Assembly (NCBI GenBank): GCA_029168955.1
Contig: JAPDOI010000368.1
Location: 434,001 to 498,000, forward strand
From: Aplectana chamaeleonis
Taxonomy: Eukaryota > Nematoda > Chromadorea > Rhabditida > Cosmocercidae
Direction of reading: 5' to 3'
DNA length: 64,000 nucleotides
The position numbers and the translations under genes are program-made. Shown here piece after piece: positions 1-12,284 of the stretch. Every line of letters starts with the position of its first letter. Within the stretch, counting starts at the first letter, position 1. Below the pieces are notes generated by a model. The model searched no databases, was not told where the DNA came from, and saw only the letters and a program-made list of their open reading frames with translations.

Positions 1-535
1 GCAGTAGATGAGCAGTACTGAGGTGTGCAGAAGTACGGCCAGCGCCGGTTGCCCACATACCTTGCGTTCCTTATTGTGACTTGGCGCAAGCTCGGTGCAC
101 GCAAGTTATGTATAACATAGGCACATCGGCTTTGCTCCAAGAAACAATAAGGAAAGCAAAATATCAAAGCGATCTGTTGTCGACTATACGCCGGTTGGGG
201 TCTAGGGTGCAGCACAAACTTCAGGGCTTCAGTTTCTTGAGCAGTAAAAAATTTTTGACCGGATTTTTTGGCCCAGGTTTTCCTCAACATGTTTAGGTAG
301 TCAACTCTTTGGGTTGATTAACACTGCGTCATAGGCGCTTAAAGTCACAGTCCAAGCTCAGGGACCAAATCTAAGATTTCCACATAATTATGAAGTAGAC
401 CCACCCCGTATTACACCTGCCAAGTGAGAGCTCTCGATTCCACAGAACAAGCGAGATATAGGAGGAAGCCAATCTGGGGCGCCCACACCAGGAAGCCACT
501 TTGGCACGCCCCTTTACGATCTTTCTAGCTGAGCA

Positions 536-800
536 GTGGCGAGATGAGTGATGATTTCCAATCAATAGCACCGTTCTTCCCTACATTCTCAGCCTCCCTC
601 TTTATTCAGGTCGGCTAGCATCCATAGGTTGCAAATGACGGAAGTTACAAGCCTCGGACAACTCGTCCACCATGCTTCCGCAGCTCAGTTTTTGAGGGGC
701 CACAACTCCGCTCCCAGGGGGCCTTGTACGACTAGAGAGACATCATTGGAATCAGAGTGAGACCATTTTCAAGATAAGAAGGGAAACAGAAAATCGATTT
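536..800 (-). repeat. Fragment of TTAA-flanked MITE family
   Basis: This segment matches, in reverse complement and with scattered differences, the first 280 bases or so of the complete element at 62958-63444. Shared blocks include the stretch around GATGATTTCCAATCA and the one around GGTGGACGAGTTGTCC (given in the orientation of the 62.9-kb copy). The terminal inverted repeat is not recognisable here, so this is a truncated copy. No gene is seen in 1-870; the frames there are short and lack domain features. Confidence 0.65.
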
Positions 801-869
801 TGAGGTTGGACTGTGCCTTTAAGATTTGGTCCCCAACCCGAGGGATCAAAAGGAGAAGGGGGTCAAACT

Positions 870-1229
870 ACGGGTACATCGCTGATAACCGGCAGGTAGA
901 TCGCTGATAACTGCCGGGCGTATCGCTGGTTACTGGCGGGCGGATCGCTGGCTACTGGCGGGCGGATCGCTGGTTACTGGCGGGCGTATCGCTGGCTACT
1001 GACGGGCGGATCGCTGGCTACTGGCGGGTGGATCGCTGGCTACTGCCGGGCAGATCGCTGGCTACCGGCGGGCGGATGGCTGGCTACTGGCGGGCGGATG
1101 GCTGGCTACCGGCGGGCGGATCGCTGGCTACTGGAGGGCGGATCGCTGGCTACTGACGGGCGGATGGCGGGGGGGATGTCGATCCGCCCGCCAAAAGCCA
1201 GCGATTCGCCCGCACCTACTGTCTGAGTA
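870..1229. repeat. 22-bp GC-rich minisatellite ending in a TIR
   Basis: About 14 units of 22 bp built on GGCGGGCGGATCGCTGGCTA follow one another from about 879 to 1170. The array ends with an inverted unit and the sequence CCTACTGTCTGAGTA at 1229. The same end, inverted, starts the larger element at 36589-37565, which carries the same GGCGGGCGGATCGCTGG core. This copy therefore looks like the right-hand part of that element family, with no clear left terminus. Confidence 0.8.
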
Positions 1230-2431
1230 CATTGCCAAATCATAACCCTTTTGTAGTGAAGCAAAACAGTTATAAATTTCATTATATTTTAACGAAGGCT
1301 CCCTTTGGAAAACGGTAAACAAAAAGGTCGTTCATAGCCTTTCATCAATGCTCATTCCCCTCTTCAAAACTCTAAGCCACCCGTCATAGCTTGTTAGGTG
1401 GATATGAAGGGAGCTCAAACATTCAGGGAGGAGTTGATGGTGGATTGTCGCGCGACTAAATTGATCTTCCTTATGTGCTTTGGATTGTCTTACCCTAAAA
1501 ATACTACATACCTTTCTCAATTTCCAAATGTTAGCAATCTGTTTGATCTGTGCTGCTCAAACTGAGCAGATATGCTGTTCAGTTCAAGCAGTGCAAAGTA
1601 AAGATAGTGGGAATACGGTGTCTGAAACTGCAACGATCCCACAATCTCAAAAACCGTTTTATATAAGGCAGAACAGTCAGCTCCTGCTCAAGTAGAATCT
1701 ATTCTTCTATTGAAGAGGAGATGCAAATTATTCCGTTTTTCTTTCCATTATAAGATCTTCATGTCATAAGTATACCCTAAATATGTAGTAAGATGGCCTG
1801 CGAAAACCGTGGAAACACAGAGCCTGACACCCACCGACGTTGAAAAACAAAGAAACTGCGACCATCTCTCTGTGTAAATGATGCAGCATTGACCTAGCAG
1901 GGGTACGATTAGGATTGGCCTCAAGAGCATCATTATCAAGAGCGTTTCATTCTATTGTAAGATCCCCATCGGTTATGATAGTGTCCTGAATATGTAATAA
2001 TGAGAAGATCTGCAAAAACAGTCAGAGACGAACCACCGACCTCACAAACGATTGGCCTACAATAATCTTTCTAGGAAAATTATACGCCATTGACAAGAAG
2101 GGATACCAATGCAGTCAGTAGCCTGAGCATCATTGATCGTTTTCCATCCACCGCGATATTTTATATGCGCAACGTAGTGGCCTGACGTAACACCTTCAGC
2201 GGACACCGAAGCGGGGAAATATTGGATCCCGCAAGAGACCCTCCAGACATCTGAAAGGATATCACGTGCTCACTGAACGCGGCAGACAGGCTAAAATTAC
2301 TTTGTATTTTTTTATGGTTTCTTTCGTAACTTAACTAAACCTAGTTTACGGAGAGTTTAAATGGAGTTCGCGTGGCCCTGAAGCCACTGATTTCCATCCT
2401 GAATATTTGTTCACTGCTTCTGATGTGCACT
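1230..2431. other. No gene recognised
   Basis: This is unique-looking, mildly AT-rich DNA. Open frames are under 75 codons on both strands, with no splice-bounded exon I would defend and no protein motif. Confidence 0.5.
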
Positions 2432-3565
2432 TCTACTTGGGTCCTGCACACGTTCCCCGGCGCTTGGCGCACATATATTTGGGTCCTGCACACGTTCCCC
2501 GGCACTTGGCGCACTTCTACTTGGGTTCTGCACACGTTCCCCGGCGCTCGGCGCACTTCTAGTTGGGTCCCGCACACGTTTCCCGGCGCTCAGCACAGTT
2601 CTAATTGGGTCCCGCATACGTTGCCCAGCGCTTGGCGCACTTCTACTTGGGTCCTGCACACGTTCCCAGGCGCTTGGCGCACTTATAGCTGGGTTCCGCA
2701 CATGTTCTTGGCGCTCGGCGCCATTCTAGTTGGGTCCCGCACACGTTCCCCGGCGCTAGGCGCACTTCTACTTGGGTTCTGCACACGTTCCCAGGCGCTT
2801 GGCGCACTTCTAGATGGGTCTCGCACACGTTCTCCGGCGCTTGGCGCACTTCTGTTTGGGTCCCGTGCACGCTTCCCGTCGCTTGGCGCACATAAATTTG
2901 GGTCCCGCACACCTTCCCGGCGCTTGGCGCACTTCTAGATGGGTCCTGCACACGTTTTCTGGCACTTGGCGCACTTTTAGATGCGTCCCGCATACACTCC
3001 CCGGCGCTCGGCCCACTTCTAGTTGGGTCCCGCACACGTTTCCCGGCGCTCAGCACAATTCTAGTTGGGTCCCGCATACCTTGCCCAGCGCTTGGCGCAC
3101 TTCTACTTGGGTCCTGCACACGTTCCCCGGCGCTTGGCGCACTTCTACTTGGGTCCCGCACACGTTTCCCGTCGCTTGGCGCACTTCTACTTGGGTCCTG
3201 CACACGTTCAACGGCGCTCGGCGCACTTCTAGATGTGTCCTGCACGCGTTCTTCGGCGCTTGACGCACTTTTAGTTGGGTTTCGCACACGTTTCCCGTCG
3301 CTTGGCGCACTTCTACATGAGTGATGCACACGTTCCTCGGCGCTTGGCGCACTTCTAGATGTGTCCTGCACGCGTTCTTCGGCGCTTGGCGCACTTCTAC
3401 TTGGGTCCTGCACACGTTCCCCGGCGCTTGGCGCACTTCTACTTGGGTCCTGCACACCTTCCCCGGCGCTTGGCGCACTTCTTCTTGGGTCCTGCACACC
3501 TTCCCCGGCGCTTGGCCCTCTTCTACTTGGGTTTTGCACACGTTCCCGAAGCTTCGCGCATTTCT
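2432..3565. repeat. 42-bp minisatellite, about 27 units
   Basis: Near-identical units of 42 bp (core GCGCTTGGCGCAC, plus TTCTACTTGGGTCCTGCACA) run head to tail. Because 42 is a multiple of three, several frames on both strands stay open for up to about 300 codons and encode 14-residue repeats. A one-base deletion near 2910 (CCTTCCCGG instead of CCTTCCCCGG) shifts the longest minus-strand frame in mid-array. That, and the openness of several frames at once, argues for a non-coding minisatellite rather than a repeat protein. Confidence 0.9.
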
Positions 3566-3721
3566 AGATGCGTGCCGCAATAAGCGGTGTGCAGACGGTT
3601 CCTGATCGAGGAGAAGTAGACCTGGCCTAACGCTTGCAATCAATTCACTCTTATCACAATAGCACTCCATTTCTCTCGATTGGCCAACCATGTTTATTAT
3701 CATTCAAAGTTTCACCGGAAT

Positions 3722-4100
<379 letters not shown>

Positions 4101-4324
4101 TTTAAAATTCACAATTTTTTCCATATCTCGAGAAACACAAAGCGGATTTTTCTGAAATTGGGCAGTGTTAAAAACCTTTACTGCTCTACATTTTGTGAGA
4201 ATGCTAAGTTCGGAACTATCTTCCAAACCGAGATTCTGTAACGAGGGGTTTGCGCAGAAGCAATCCTTTTCCAAATCAGGTGCGCGCTTCGCGCGCACCA
4301 CAATTTCATTTTAACGAAGGTTTC

Positions 4325-6605
4325 CTTTAGAGTATACATTCCGTGCGACAGGGTCAGTTTCGGATATCCGGGTCGAATAATCCGATCGGATAATTATCCG
4401 AAATCCGATCCGACGTCAAAACGGCGATTTCGGATCGATCCGAAATCCGATCAGACTAAAAAGCACGATATCCGAAATATCCGATATCCGGAGAAGTGAA
4501 AATCGGAGGATCCGATCAGAAAACCGGATAATCGGATAGAAAAACGGTTGAAAACGGATAACCGATCGGATCGAAATCGGATAATTTCGAATGAAAACCG
4601 GATAATTTCGGATAAAACCGTATAGAATTGCGTTCATTTTACTCAGTTCAACAATGACCCACTGGCACCTGACCCACTGGCCACTGTTTCTGCCTTGTCC
4701 AAAATTCGAAATCAATATCCACCGACGTGCACAACGCAAATGACGATGATGTGTGCCTGTGATTTACGGGCGCACATGCATGCTGGCGCATTGACGGCGC
4801 CAAAATTGAAATTTCGAAATCCAGAAGATTTTTTCGTCTACTATTCTTCCTCTCAGCCATTAGAAAGCATCGCATCAGAGGCACAGAAAGTTGGCAAGCT
4901 CTCACGGCTTGTACCATAAATCTAGGGTTGTAGGTCTAAACGGACATGAAAATATATTCAATGAATCATGTCCAACACGTTGGCAATCAGGACATTTGTC
5001 GGGGACTGACTGGTCAATCCTGTGTGCTTAGGTCTTGACGTAGGTAGAATGACCGCGTCGAAGACCTGCTAGGATGGTTCCAGGAAGGATGTTTTACACC
5101 TGTACTTGAATTTGTCAAAATCCCAGTCTTCCATTCAGTGGCGGAGATCCGGAGCGTGTCATCCTTCGTCACGATTCTATGAGCACTCGTACTCACCGCA
5201 ATCCTAGGTAGTCGTATATCAGCCAAATAAGCCCACTTAGAAAAACAACTTTGTATAGAATATCAAACCTCTGGGTCCCTTACTATTCGCATTTTGAAAG
5301 GGGAGGAAAACTGTGGGTGTTGTGAAGTTAACCGCTTTTCTCCGGACGCTAACATTGAAAAAAGCAGCCGAAATAATTCCTGGGGCTTGTGCTCGAAGTT
5401 TTCTATGTTTCGTGCTGTGTACGGCCAGAGCATTTTGCTTACGCCTCATTTTGGTTACCTCGAAAGTCTTCTGGTTTCCGCTGTTGGAATTCCTGCGCGA
5501 GCAGCGGCGTGCCGCGGCCGACCCCCTCAGACATAGGAGCGGACTTATCGCGACGCACAATAGGAACAATCGCGTGATCGACGGCGATCAAACCGGTATT
5601 TGAGGGCGATCAAACCGGCAATTGGAGCGATCAACCCGTCTTTAGAGCGCGGTCAAAACGGTTCCTGAGCGCGGTAAGTACTATTCGGCAAGTTCTGTGC
5701 GCGATAAGTCCGCCCTTATGTCTGAGCCGTTGCGAGGAATGCGGCTCCAAATATTTAAATAATTGCCCAGGATTCGCTGCGCTTCATTACTTTCCAAGCG
5801 TCAGACCTCGACATTTTCTCTGCACCAACATGTAGTCGTCGAGAAGTATGGGCGCAGTGAGGTGAAATCCGATTATCTGACTTGGATGGCGACGAATCTA
5901 CTTTCGGAGAGGAAGATGTGTCGGAAGACGTCACCGAAATAGTCGTCTGAACGCGTGTCTTCAAATGCTCTGTACGATTAAAGCAATCATATCAGTCCAA
6001 GATCTCCAAACATGTCTTGTTTTATGGTCACCACGATAGTTGTAATTTTTTTGAGGGGTTTGCTAGAACCGGTCCAACTGCTCATGCCAACTATTGCTTC
6101 AAAGGCAGTGTTCACGATGATCATCCTCGTTGACTTTCCACAGTAAAATGATAGGGGAGAAGGATCCTAGGCTCCCAGTGCCAAAGGAACGGTAGAAAAC
6201 GAGCCAGGACTGGCAAAATAACGGCTGCAAGCAAGCGTTTTGGTGCCCCAGACACGCCCCGTGCCCCAGATTTTTCCAAAACCGGTGATTTGTTTGTTTC
6301 TACAAATAATATATGAAGATTACATTTGATTTTGATGGTATTTGCTTGAATACATGGAGTTGAATCTTCGGTGCTACCGAAAAATTGTCTTATCCGTTTT
6401 TTCCTCCGAACTATCCGGTGGATCCGATCGGATATCCGATAACCGACCCGGTCGAAAATTCTCGTTTCGGATAGGATCCGTTATCCGAAACTCTCGTTTG
6501 GGCCAGTATCCGCTTTATCCGATGAGTCGGTTTCGCAAAATCGGCAATATCCGAAAATCTGATCCGACGCGATTTTGGCCATCGGATGGAATGTATACTT
6601 CAGAG
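4325..6605. mobile_element. 2.3-kb inverted-repeat DNA element, non-coding
   Basis: The sequence CTTTAGAGTATACATTCC at 4325-4342 is matched in inverse, with two differences, at 6588-6605. Immediately inside both ends lie degenerate arrays rich in TATCCGAAAT/ATCCGATCGG (about 4350-4620 and 6410-6580), which could serve as subterminal binding repeats. The interior has frames of at most about 110 codons, none recognisable. I infer a non-autonomous cut-and-paste element; the superfamily is not assignable from what I see. A TTAA-MITE end (AAAGGCAGTGTTCACGAT) lies inside at about 6101. Confidence 0.65.
6101..6118 (+). repeat. Solo terminus of TTAA MITE family
   Basis: AAAGGCAGTGTTCACGAT matches the terminal inverted repeat of the elements at 44730-45212, 50030-50476 and 62958-63444. 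No matching right end is seen nearby, so only a left-end relic can be claimed. Confidence 0.6.
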
Positions 6606-7521
6606 TAAGGAACTATTCACAGACCAGCTGGCCGTTTGAGAGCAAAAGCTGACATCGAGTCGCTTTCTGAACATGAATTTCGTACACTGAGCGGTTCATC
6701 TCTATGGCTCATCGCGAGGGAAGCTTCCTTGTCGTGGGCCGTGATAAGGGTCGCCCATTGTCTCCCTGGAAGGGAAGGTATTCCGAATTCTCTCCCCTCC
6801 ACCTTACTAGATGCGCAGTTGAGAATGAGTGGTTGAACTCCAGTGGCCACTCGAGTATAACCCCTCATTACTCGCCGATATGTGATTCTGTTGTGGCAAT
6901 ATGGAACAGACACTGACCAGTCCTAAACTTTACCGCTCTATTTACACAATTTAATAACAAAATGTGTTAACGTCAAATTACGCTATTAAAGAAAACAAGG
7001 CAAAACCCCAAGTGATGAATACGAAAAACCTTGGAAGATATAACACACAGATCTGAGATCCAAGCAGAAAGGAGCATTACAAGGCACTTATGATTACAGC
7101 AAAGGCAGTTTAAATCTATGAACCTATAGCATTTCATAAGGCGGAAAAGGCAGAATTAGTCTATTTACAACGATATGTACACGCGAAATGGCAGGTCTAG
7201 TTGGCGACTAAGGCACAAACTGTTCGATGGAAATTCCAATTTCAACACCACGATAAGCGAAATTATAGGTCTGCTGGGAGACGTAGAGCACTTGCTGAGC
7301 ATGAGAGGTGATCCAGTTTCGAAGCGCCATCTCCGTTCCATGAACCTTTTCCAATAGCAGAGAACACCGCGGAGAGAAATGACCCTTCTGGAGAAAAAAT
7401 TCTGTAAGTCTCTCTGATGCAAACCCATGAAAAGCTTTTGGCTAACTCCATGAGCGAGAATACTGAAACTTCCCCAACAAGGGAAGTGTTTATCGCGATC
7501 TGCAGAAACAACTTGTAGAGT

Positions 7522-7658
7522 CGGCATGGATCCTGAAGAGACTTCGCGTTCACTGGTGAAGGTTGGCGCGAACTCGGTGCCATATGCTATGACATAAGTG
7601 CACCGAGTTCGCGCCAGCCTCCAATGGGAAACGCAAAGTCTCTTCACGATCCATGCCG
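7522..7658. repeat. 137-bp hairpin MITE
   Basis: This is a nearly palindromic unit whose arms begin CGGCATGGATCCTGAAGAGA and end in the imperfect complement TCTCTTCACGATCCATGCCG. The apex is around GGTGCCATATGC / GCACCGAGTT. A second copy, 136 bp, is at 49173-49308. The transcript could fold into one long hairpin. No gene is seen in 6606-8440 apart from this unit; the flanking open frames are short. Confidence 0.85.
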
Positions 7659-8424
7659 ATGTTATGTTGGGTTCAATTAGGGTGCTTCAAACAAAGTTGG
7701 GGTCCATTTTCCGAAATTCTCAGTTTACCGTGTGTTACATTCAGTACGTGCAATGTCATTTAGGGGACAAAACTTACCTTAGGATTTCGAAATTTGACAA
7801 ATCGGCATTAAATTTGTATTCAGCACCCCGAAAAAAAACGCGCATAGAAACTAAGAGTCAATGATGGGACTTTGACAGAACTACCGCATGCCCACCGTAA
7901 TTTATCTTGAGCCGTCGAAAATCGATAAACGGACTTCAGAATCGTGTTTAGCACTGCAAAAAAAAACCCAGAGAAACATTTTGAGCCATTTCTATTGTAG
8001 CGTTCCGGAAATCGTCAAAAGCCGCGTTTTGCCCTCAAAATTTTCCCCGATTGGAGGCTTTGAACGAATGTAGTCGAAAGCTTTGGAAAATCGACAGGTA
8101 AACCTCCAATTAATTGTAAGCACACCATATAACCCCTATTAAGAAAGTTCAATTCAAATCTGGAAAAAAAACATTTACGCCTTTATAACCCTCCAAATGC
8201 TGGAAGAAACGGTCAACAAACAATTCGTACAAATCCAAAACGCCATCACTCTGTAAAAAGTTCGAAGAATGTGCTTTCTGCCAAACTTTGTCCAGAGGGG
8301 AGCTATTTTGGGCGCTAAGCACGACTAAGAGGCCTGTTTCCAAATTTCCGAAAGATTACGGGTCGTTTTGGAAGGTACAAAAAACAACCGTTCTGAGTGT
8401 GTAACTTTTTAGAAACTGAAGCTC

Positions 8425-8990
8425 GGGGCGAGATACTGCGCGGATTTACTATGGAGGCCCAAGAGATACTAAGAATACATGTCTTTCTCCAGATATGTTT
8501 ACCGCCATAAACACTTCCCTTATAAGACTGGCAGATATTACCTCCAGTAACTCAATCATTTTGGATAACGAGAAATCCGTTGATATGGAGTCGACCCAGA
8601 ACGACTGCAGTCCCTGAGGGCATGCGATTGACAGCGGTATCAGCGCATCTATTGTGGTGTCATCGGCTGTTATTGTCTTCGACGCACTTCGAATTCTAAA
8701 ACAGAAACACTTAACTCGTGAAGTAAAAAGTGAGCGATTCACTGTCATGCTTATTGGGAACCCATCGCTCGATATGCATTGTTTACCTATCCGCATTGCT
8801 CTCCCTCCAGTGAAAACTATCAGGTTGGTCAATGAGGGTAACACCACCTCCGATATTTTCATATAAAACTTCTGGAAGAGTTTGCCTGAGAGTTGAGGGG
8901 AACTTTTCCCAGTTTTGAATGTTGCATTCATAGCCAAAACAGTACTCGTACTATATGTAGCTGAGCACCCGGGAGCTCTTTTTATCAACT
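8425..8990 (+). pseudogene. Decayed coding segment, unknown family
   Basis: One plus-strand frame stays open from upstream of 8449 to the stop that follows GATATTTTCATA near 8866, except for a TGA near 8618. It reads like ordinary protein (for example VMLIGNPSLDMHCLPIRIAL and IRLVNEGNTTSDIFI), and a second stop is followed by a few more plausible residues. The opposite strand is open for 179 codons but reads less like a protein, so I take that as the shadow. With two in-frame stops it is probably a dead gene or retroelement fragment just upstream of the LINE. I do not recognise the family. A pyrimidine-rich TTTCTCCAG at 8492 could be an acceptor. Confidence 0.35.
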
Positions 8991-9297
8991 TCCCTTCAAA
9001 GGGGATTCATTTGCAAGAAGTGGCACTGATTTTCAACCGATCCTGAAGTCACTGTTTGTGTTTCATCTATTTGACGACGTCTAAGGGGGTGTATATACAA
9101 GTCTGTTGGTACCTGCTCGTTGGTGCCCCTGCTTCTACTGAACCCAGCAGACGTTTGAGTGTACACAGGGAACGTTCGAGCGATATAGCGTGCACAACTA
9201 TATCGCGAAAGTATCCCGCACATTGCATAAAGGTGTCGCCGTCCGGCACACTAAGGCCTCTGGTCCATAACACCTTAGGATCCGTACCTAGGGAGTC

Positions 9298-12241
9298 ATG
9301 GAGTCTTTGGCCACAAGCCACAATTTCGCCACCCTGAACTGTCGATCGCTGTCGAGTGATATCCAAAACTGCGCTATCCAGACTTCTGAGCTATTTCCAT
9401 GCACCGTTTGCTGCTTTGCAGGAAACCCGCCTCAGGATAGACCCGTCATCAGCGTCGGAGAGTACACCATCTACTGCGGTAACGCTGACGATAGGAGAGT
9501 GGGAGGCTGTGCAATAGCTGTAAGGAAGGATTTCAATGGTATGGTCAAGGAGTTCGGCTCAACGTCGTGTCGGAATGCATTCGTACGACTGCGGGATCAC
9601 AGAGGATTCAATCTGTGGATAGTGAGTGCTCATGCGCCCACTGAAACCGCCGAAGACAATTCGAAGGATGCGTTTATGAGGAACTCAATACGTTGCTGGC
9701 CAGGATACCTTGTCAACATGCTGCTGTCGTGGGGATTGACGCAACTGCGAAGATGGGACTTGATCAGGAATCCGAAGTACTCGGTAAATGGTTCTACCCA
9801 GTGGAGCAAACATCGGACAATGGCTACCGCCTTGTCGACTTTTGTGAACGCAGTGGTCTGATTATTGCATCGACATTCAAGAGGAATCATCGCCGCCATC
9901 AGCTTACGTGGCAGGGACCAACCCGGCTATCTCCAGAAGAGCAGCGGAAGCGGAAGATGACAACTTTGAAACTACAGCTTGACTATGTCCTGACGAGGAA
10001 TATTCCAGTATTGGACATTCGAAGATCTAGAGCTGTGTGGGATGTCGCATTCGATTCGGATCACCGTCCTGTTCTGTTGAACTTCACTGCGAGGATTCAT
10101 AAGAGGAAGCGAGGGGCTCAGCCTCTCCAGAGGATTGACATGACAAGTCTCAGAGATGAAGAGTGCAGAAGGAATTTCCGACAACGCGTTTCTATTGACA
10201 TCGGAGTACGGACTAAGAAGAAACTTTGCGACGCGGATTCTTTTGTCAAATGCATCCAGGACGCTTCGAAAGAGGCACTCCCGGTTGTACAGCCTAAGAA
10301 GAAGTTCGCCTACGTCTCAGAAGAAACAACATCTACCTACAACAGAGTATGTGCTCTCCGAACTGCAGGAAACTTCGTGGAGGAGAAGCGTCTGAGGAGG
10401 AAGTTGCGTCGGCAGCTTCAAAGTGACCGCGAACGAGAGTGGACGTGTAGAGCTAAGGAGTTCGAGAAGGCTTGGGAGGAGAAGAATCCGAGGAAAGCCT
10501 ACACGTTGCTGCGACAGTATAGCGGGAAGATGAAGAGATGTTCTCCTGTCTTGAACACTACCAATGGAGTTGCAGTTGGTGATGCGACGCTGCCAATATG
10601 GAAGGGTTACTTCAGTTCACTACTGAATCGTCCAGCGCCATCAGTACCTGAGCTCCCGCATGTTCAGAGAGCACATTACGATGTCAGTGAGGAACCGCCG
10701 ACTGAGTCTGAAGTTTTGGATTGTGTCCGGAAAATGAAGAATGGAAAGGCAGGTGGAGATGACAACATCACTGCTGAAATGCTGAAAGCTCTTCCTCCGT
10801 CTGGGATTCGTGAAATGACCAACACCATCCGTGCCATATGGATGAGCGAAAGGATACCCGATTCGTGGAGACATGCGATCATCGTACCTCTTCACAAGAA
10901 GCTATCATTCTCGAGCGACTTATCAAACATCGTGAAGGAACGACCAGAGATGAGCAAGCCGGTTTTCGACCTGGAAGATCGACCATCGACCAAGTGTTCG
11001 TCGTGAGAAGAGTAATTGAATCGTGGCAGCGGTTTTCGAAGCCATTACAGCTTGCTTTTTTGGACTTTGAAGCCGCGTTCGACTCTCCTCATCGTGATCG
11101 ATTGCTCAATGCTCTGCGAGCAGATGGAGTCCCGGAAAAGTATGTTCGGTTAATCGAGGACATGAACAAAGGAACAACAGCAGCAGTTCGTACACCTGTC
11201 GGATTTACGTCAGCTTTCGAGGTGAAAACAGGAGTAAGGCAAGGAGCCGTTGCAGGACCTTTTCTTTTCAACTTCGCCGTTGATGACATCATGCGTAGAG
11301 TTGCAGAACAGCCGGATGTGATCCTAACACCATCAGGACGCTCCCTTGTCGACCTGGAGTACGCCGACGACATTGTGTTATTCGCTGAAAACAACGCAAA
11401 ACTGCAAAGGATTGTGAACCTCGTTTCGAAGTATGCCGCAGCCTATGGACTTCGTCTTCGTCCCGACAAATGCAAGCAGATGTGGGTCTCTCAGAGGCCT
11501 TCAACTGGAGTTTGTGTGGACGGACAACGTATCGAACTGGTGGACGATTTCTGTTATTTGGGCTGTTTGCTGAAGAACGATGGTAGTTATGCAGCGGATA
11601 TTCGACAACGATGTGCGAAAGCTACGTCTGCATTCAATTCTCTAACCAAGTGTTTGTGGTCTACCACCATCGCGAAGGAAGTCAAGTTGCGCGTCTACCT
11701 ATCCGCTATTCGCCCTATCATGATGTACGGATCGGAGACGTGGGCAGCACCGAAAACGCAGATGGAAAGGTTGGATTGCACGGAGAGGAAGCTTTTTAGG
11801 CGTTTGCTCGGATATTTCTGGCCGCGTGTATGCCATAACGAAGACCTTTACAAGGAAATCGACGCAGTACATCAACGCTTGACACGAGGGAGGTGCCAGC
11901 ATCTCCTAACGCCATCTCAAGCAGCAATGGAAAGTCGACTTCGACTGCTCGGGCATATACTAAGAAGAACGCCGGATCGTCTCGTACAACACGCTTTAAA
12001 AATGCTTCCAAATCCTGTCTGGAAACGGCCACCTGGGCGTAGGCGAAAGTTCTGGACGGATGTGGTTAAAGAGGATTTGAAGTCACTCTGCATCGAAAGA
12101 CAGTTCAGGCGCGATGTTTCGTTTCGCAGGAAATGGAATAGTGACAGCTGGATGGAATGTGTTCAAATTGTGGCTGAAGACCGTGAAAAATGGACACGGC
12201 TGACTACTAGGACGGCACACCTCGGTGAAGATGCGGAATGA
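9298..12241 (+). pseudogene. RTE endonuclease-reverse transcriptase, frameshifted
   Basis: The product would cleave target DNA and copy its own RNA at the nick. Segment 1 (9298 to about 9675) starts with the endonuclease N terminus, including TLNCRSL and a GGCAIAVRK block. Segment 2 (about 9676-10910) continues the endonuclease in another frame, with GIDATAKMG, a LDYVLTRN block and SDHRPV. It then runs through a basic linker into the RT start (NGKAGGDDNITAEML). Segment 3 (about 10905-12241, third frame) holds the RT palm: AGFRPGRSTIDQVF, LAFLDFEAAFDS, TGVRQGAVAGPFLFN and the catalytic LEYADDIVLF, then the thumb and C-terminal region. The first break looks like one lost T near 9674. The second falls between HKKL and ERLIKHRE, where about 25 residues of the RT expected for this family are missing. 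The catalytic aspartates survive, but the protein does not. Confidence 0.88.
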
Positions 12242-12266
12242 CCGCGTCAGGCGAAAGCCAACCGAT

Positions 12267-12284
12267 TAAGTCAAGTAAGTCAAG
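12267..12284 (+). repeat. RTE 3' tail, (TAAGTCAAG)2
   Basis: Two perfect 9-bp units directly follow the LINE 3' untranslated region. RTE-type elements typically end in short tandem repeats rather than poly(A), so this marks the 3' boundary. Confidence 0.75.

Larger units (their letters stand above)
9240..12284 (+). mobile_element. RTE-clade LINE retrotransposon, defective
   Basis: This is a non-LTR retrotransposon encoding an apurinic-type endonuclease followed by a reverse transcriptase. It ends 26 bases after the stop in two copies of TAAGTCAAG (12267-12284), the short tandem tail typical of RTE elements. The 5' limit is uncertain; I place it shortly before the first ATG. The copy cannot encode an intact protein (see the coding entry). 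Confidence 0.85.

Noticed and set aside
870..1170. CRISPR-like array
   Set aside because: Units are directly adjacent with no unique spacers, and the DNA is eukaryotic.
2411..3703. Six overlapping repeat-protein ORFs (up to 298 codons)
   Set aside because: All derive from one 42-bp minisatellite. Several frames are open at once and a one-base deletion breaks the best one.
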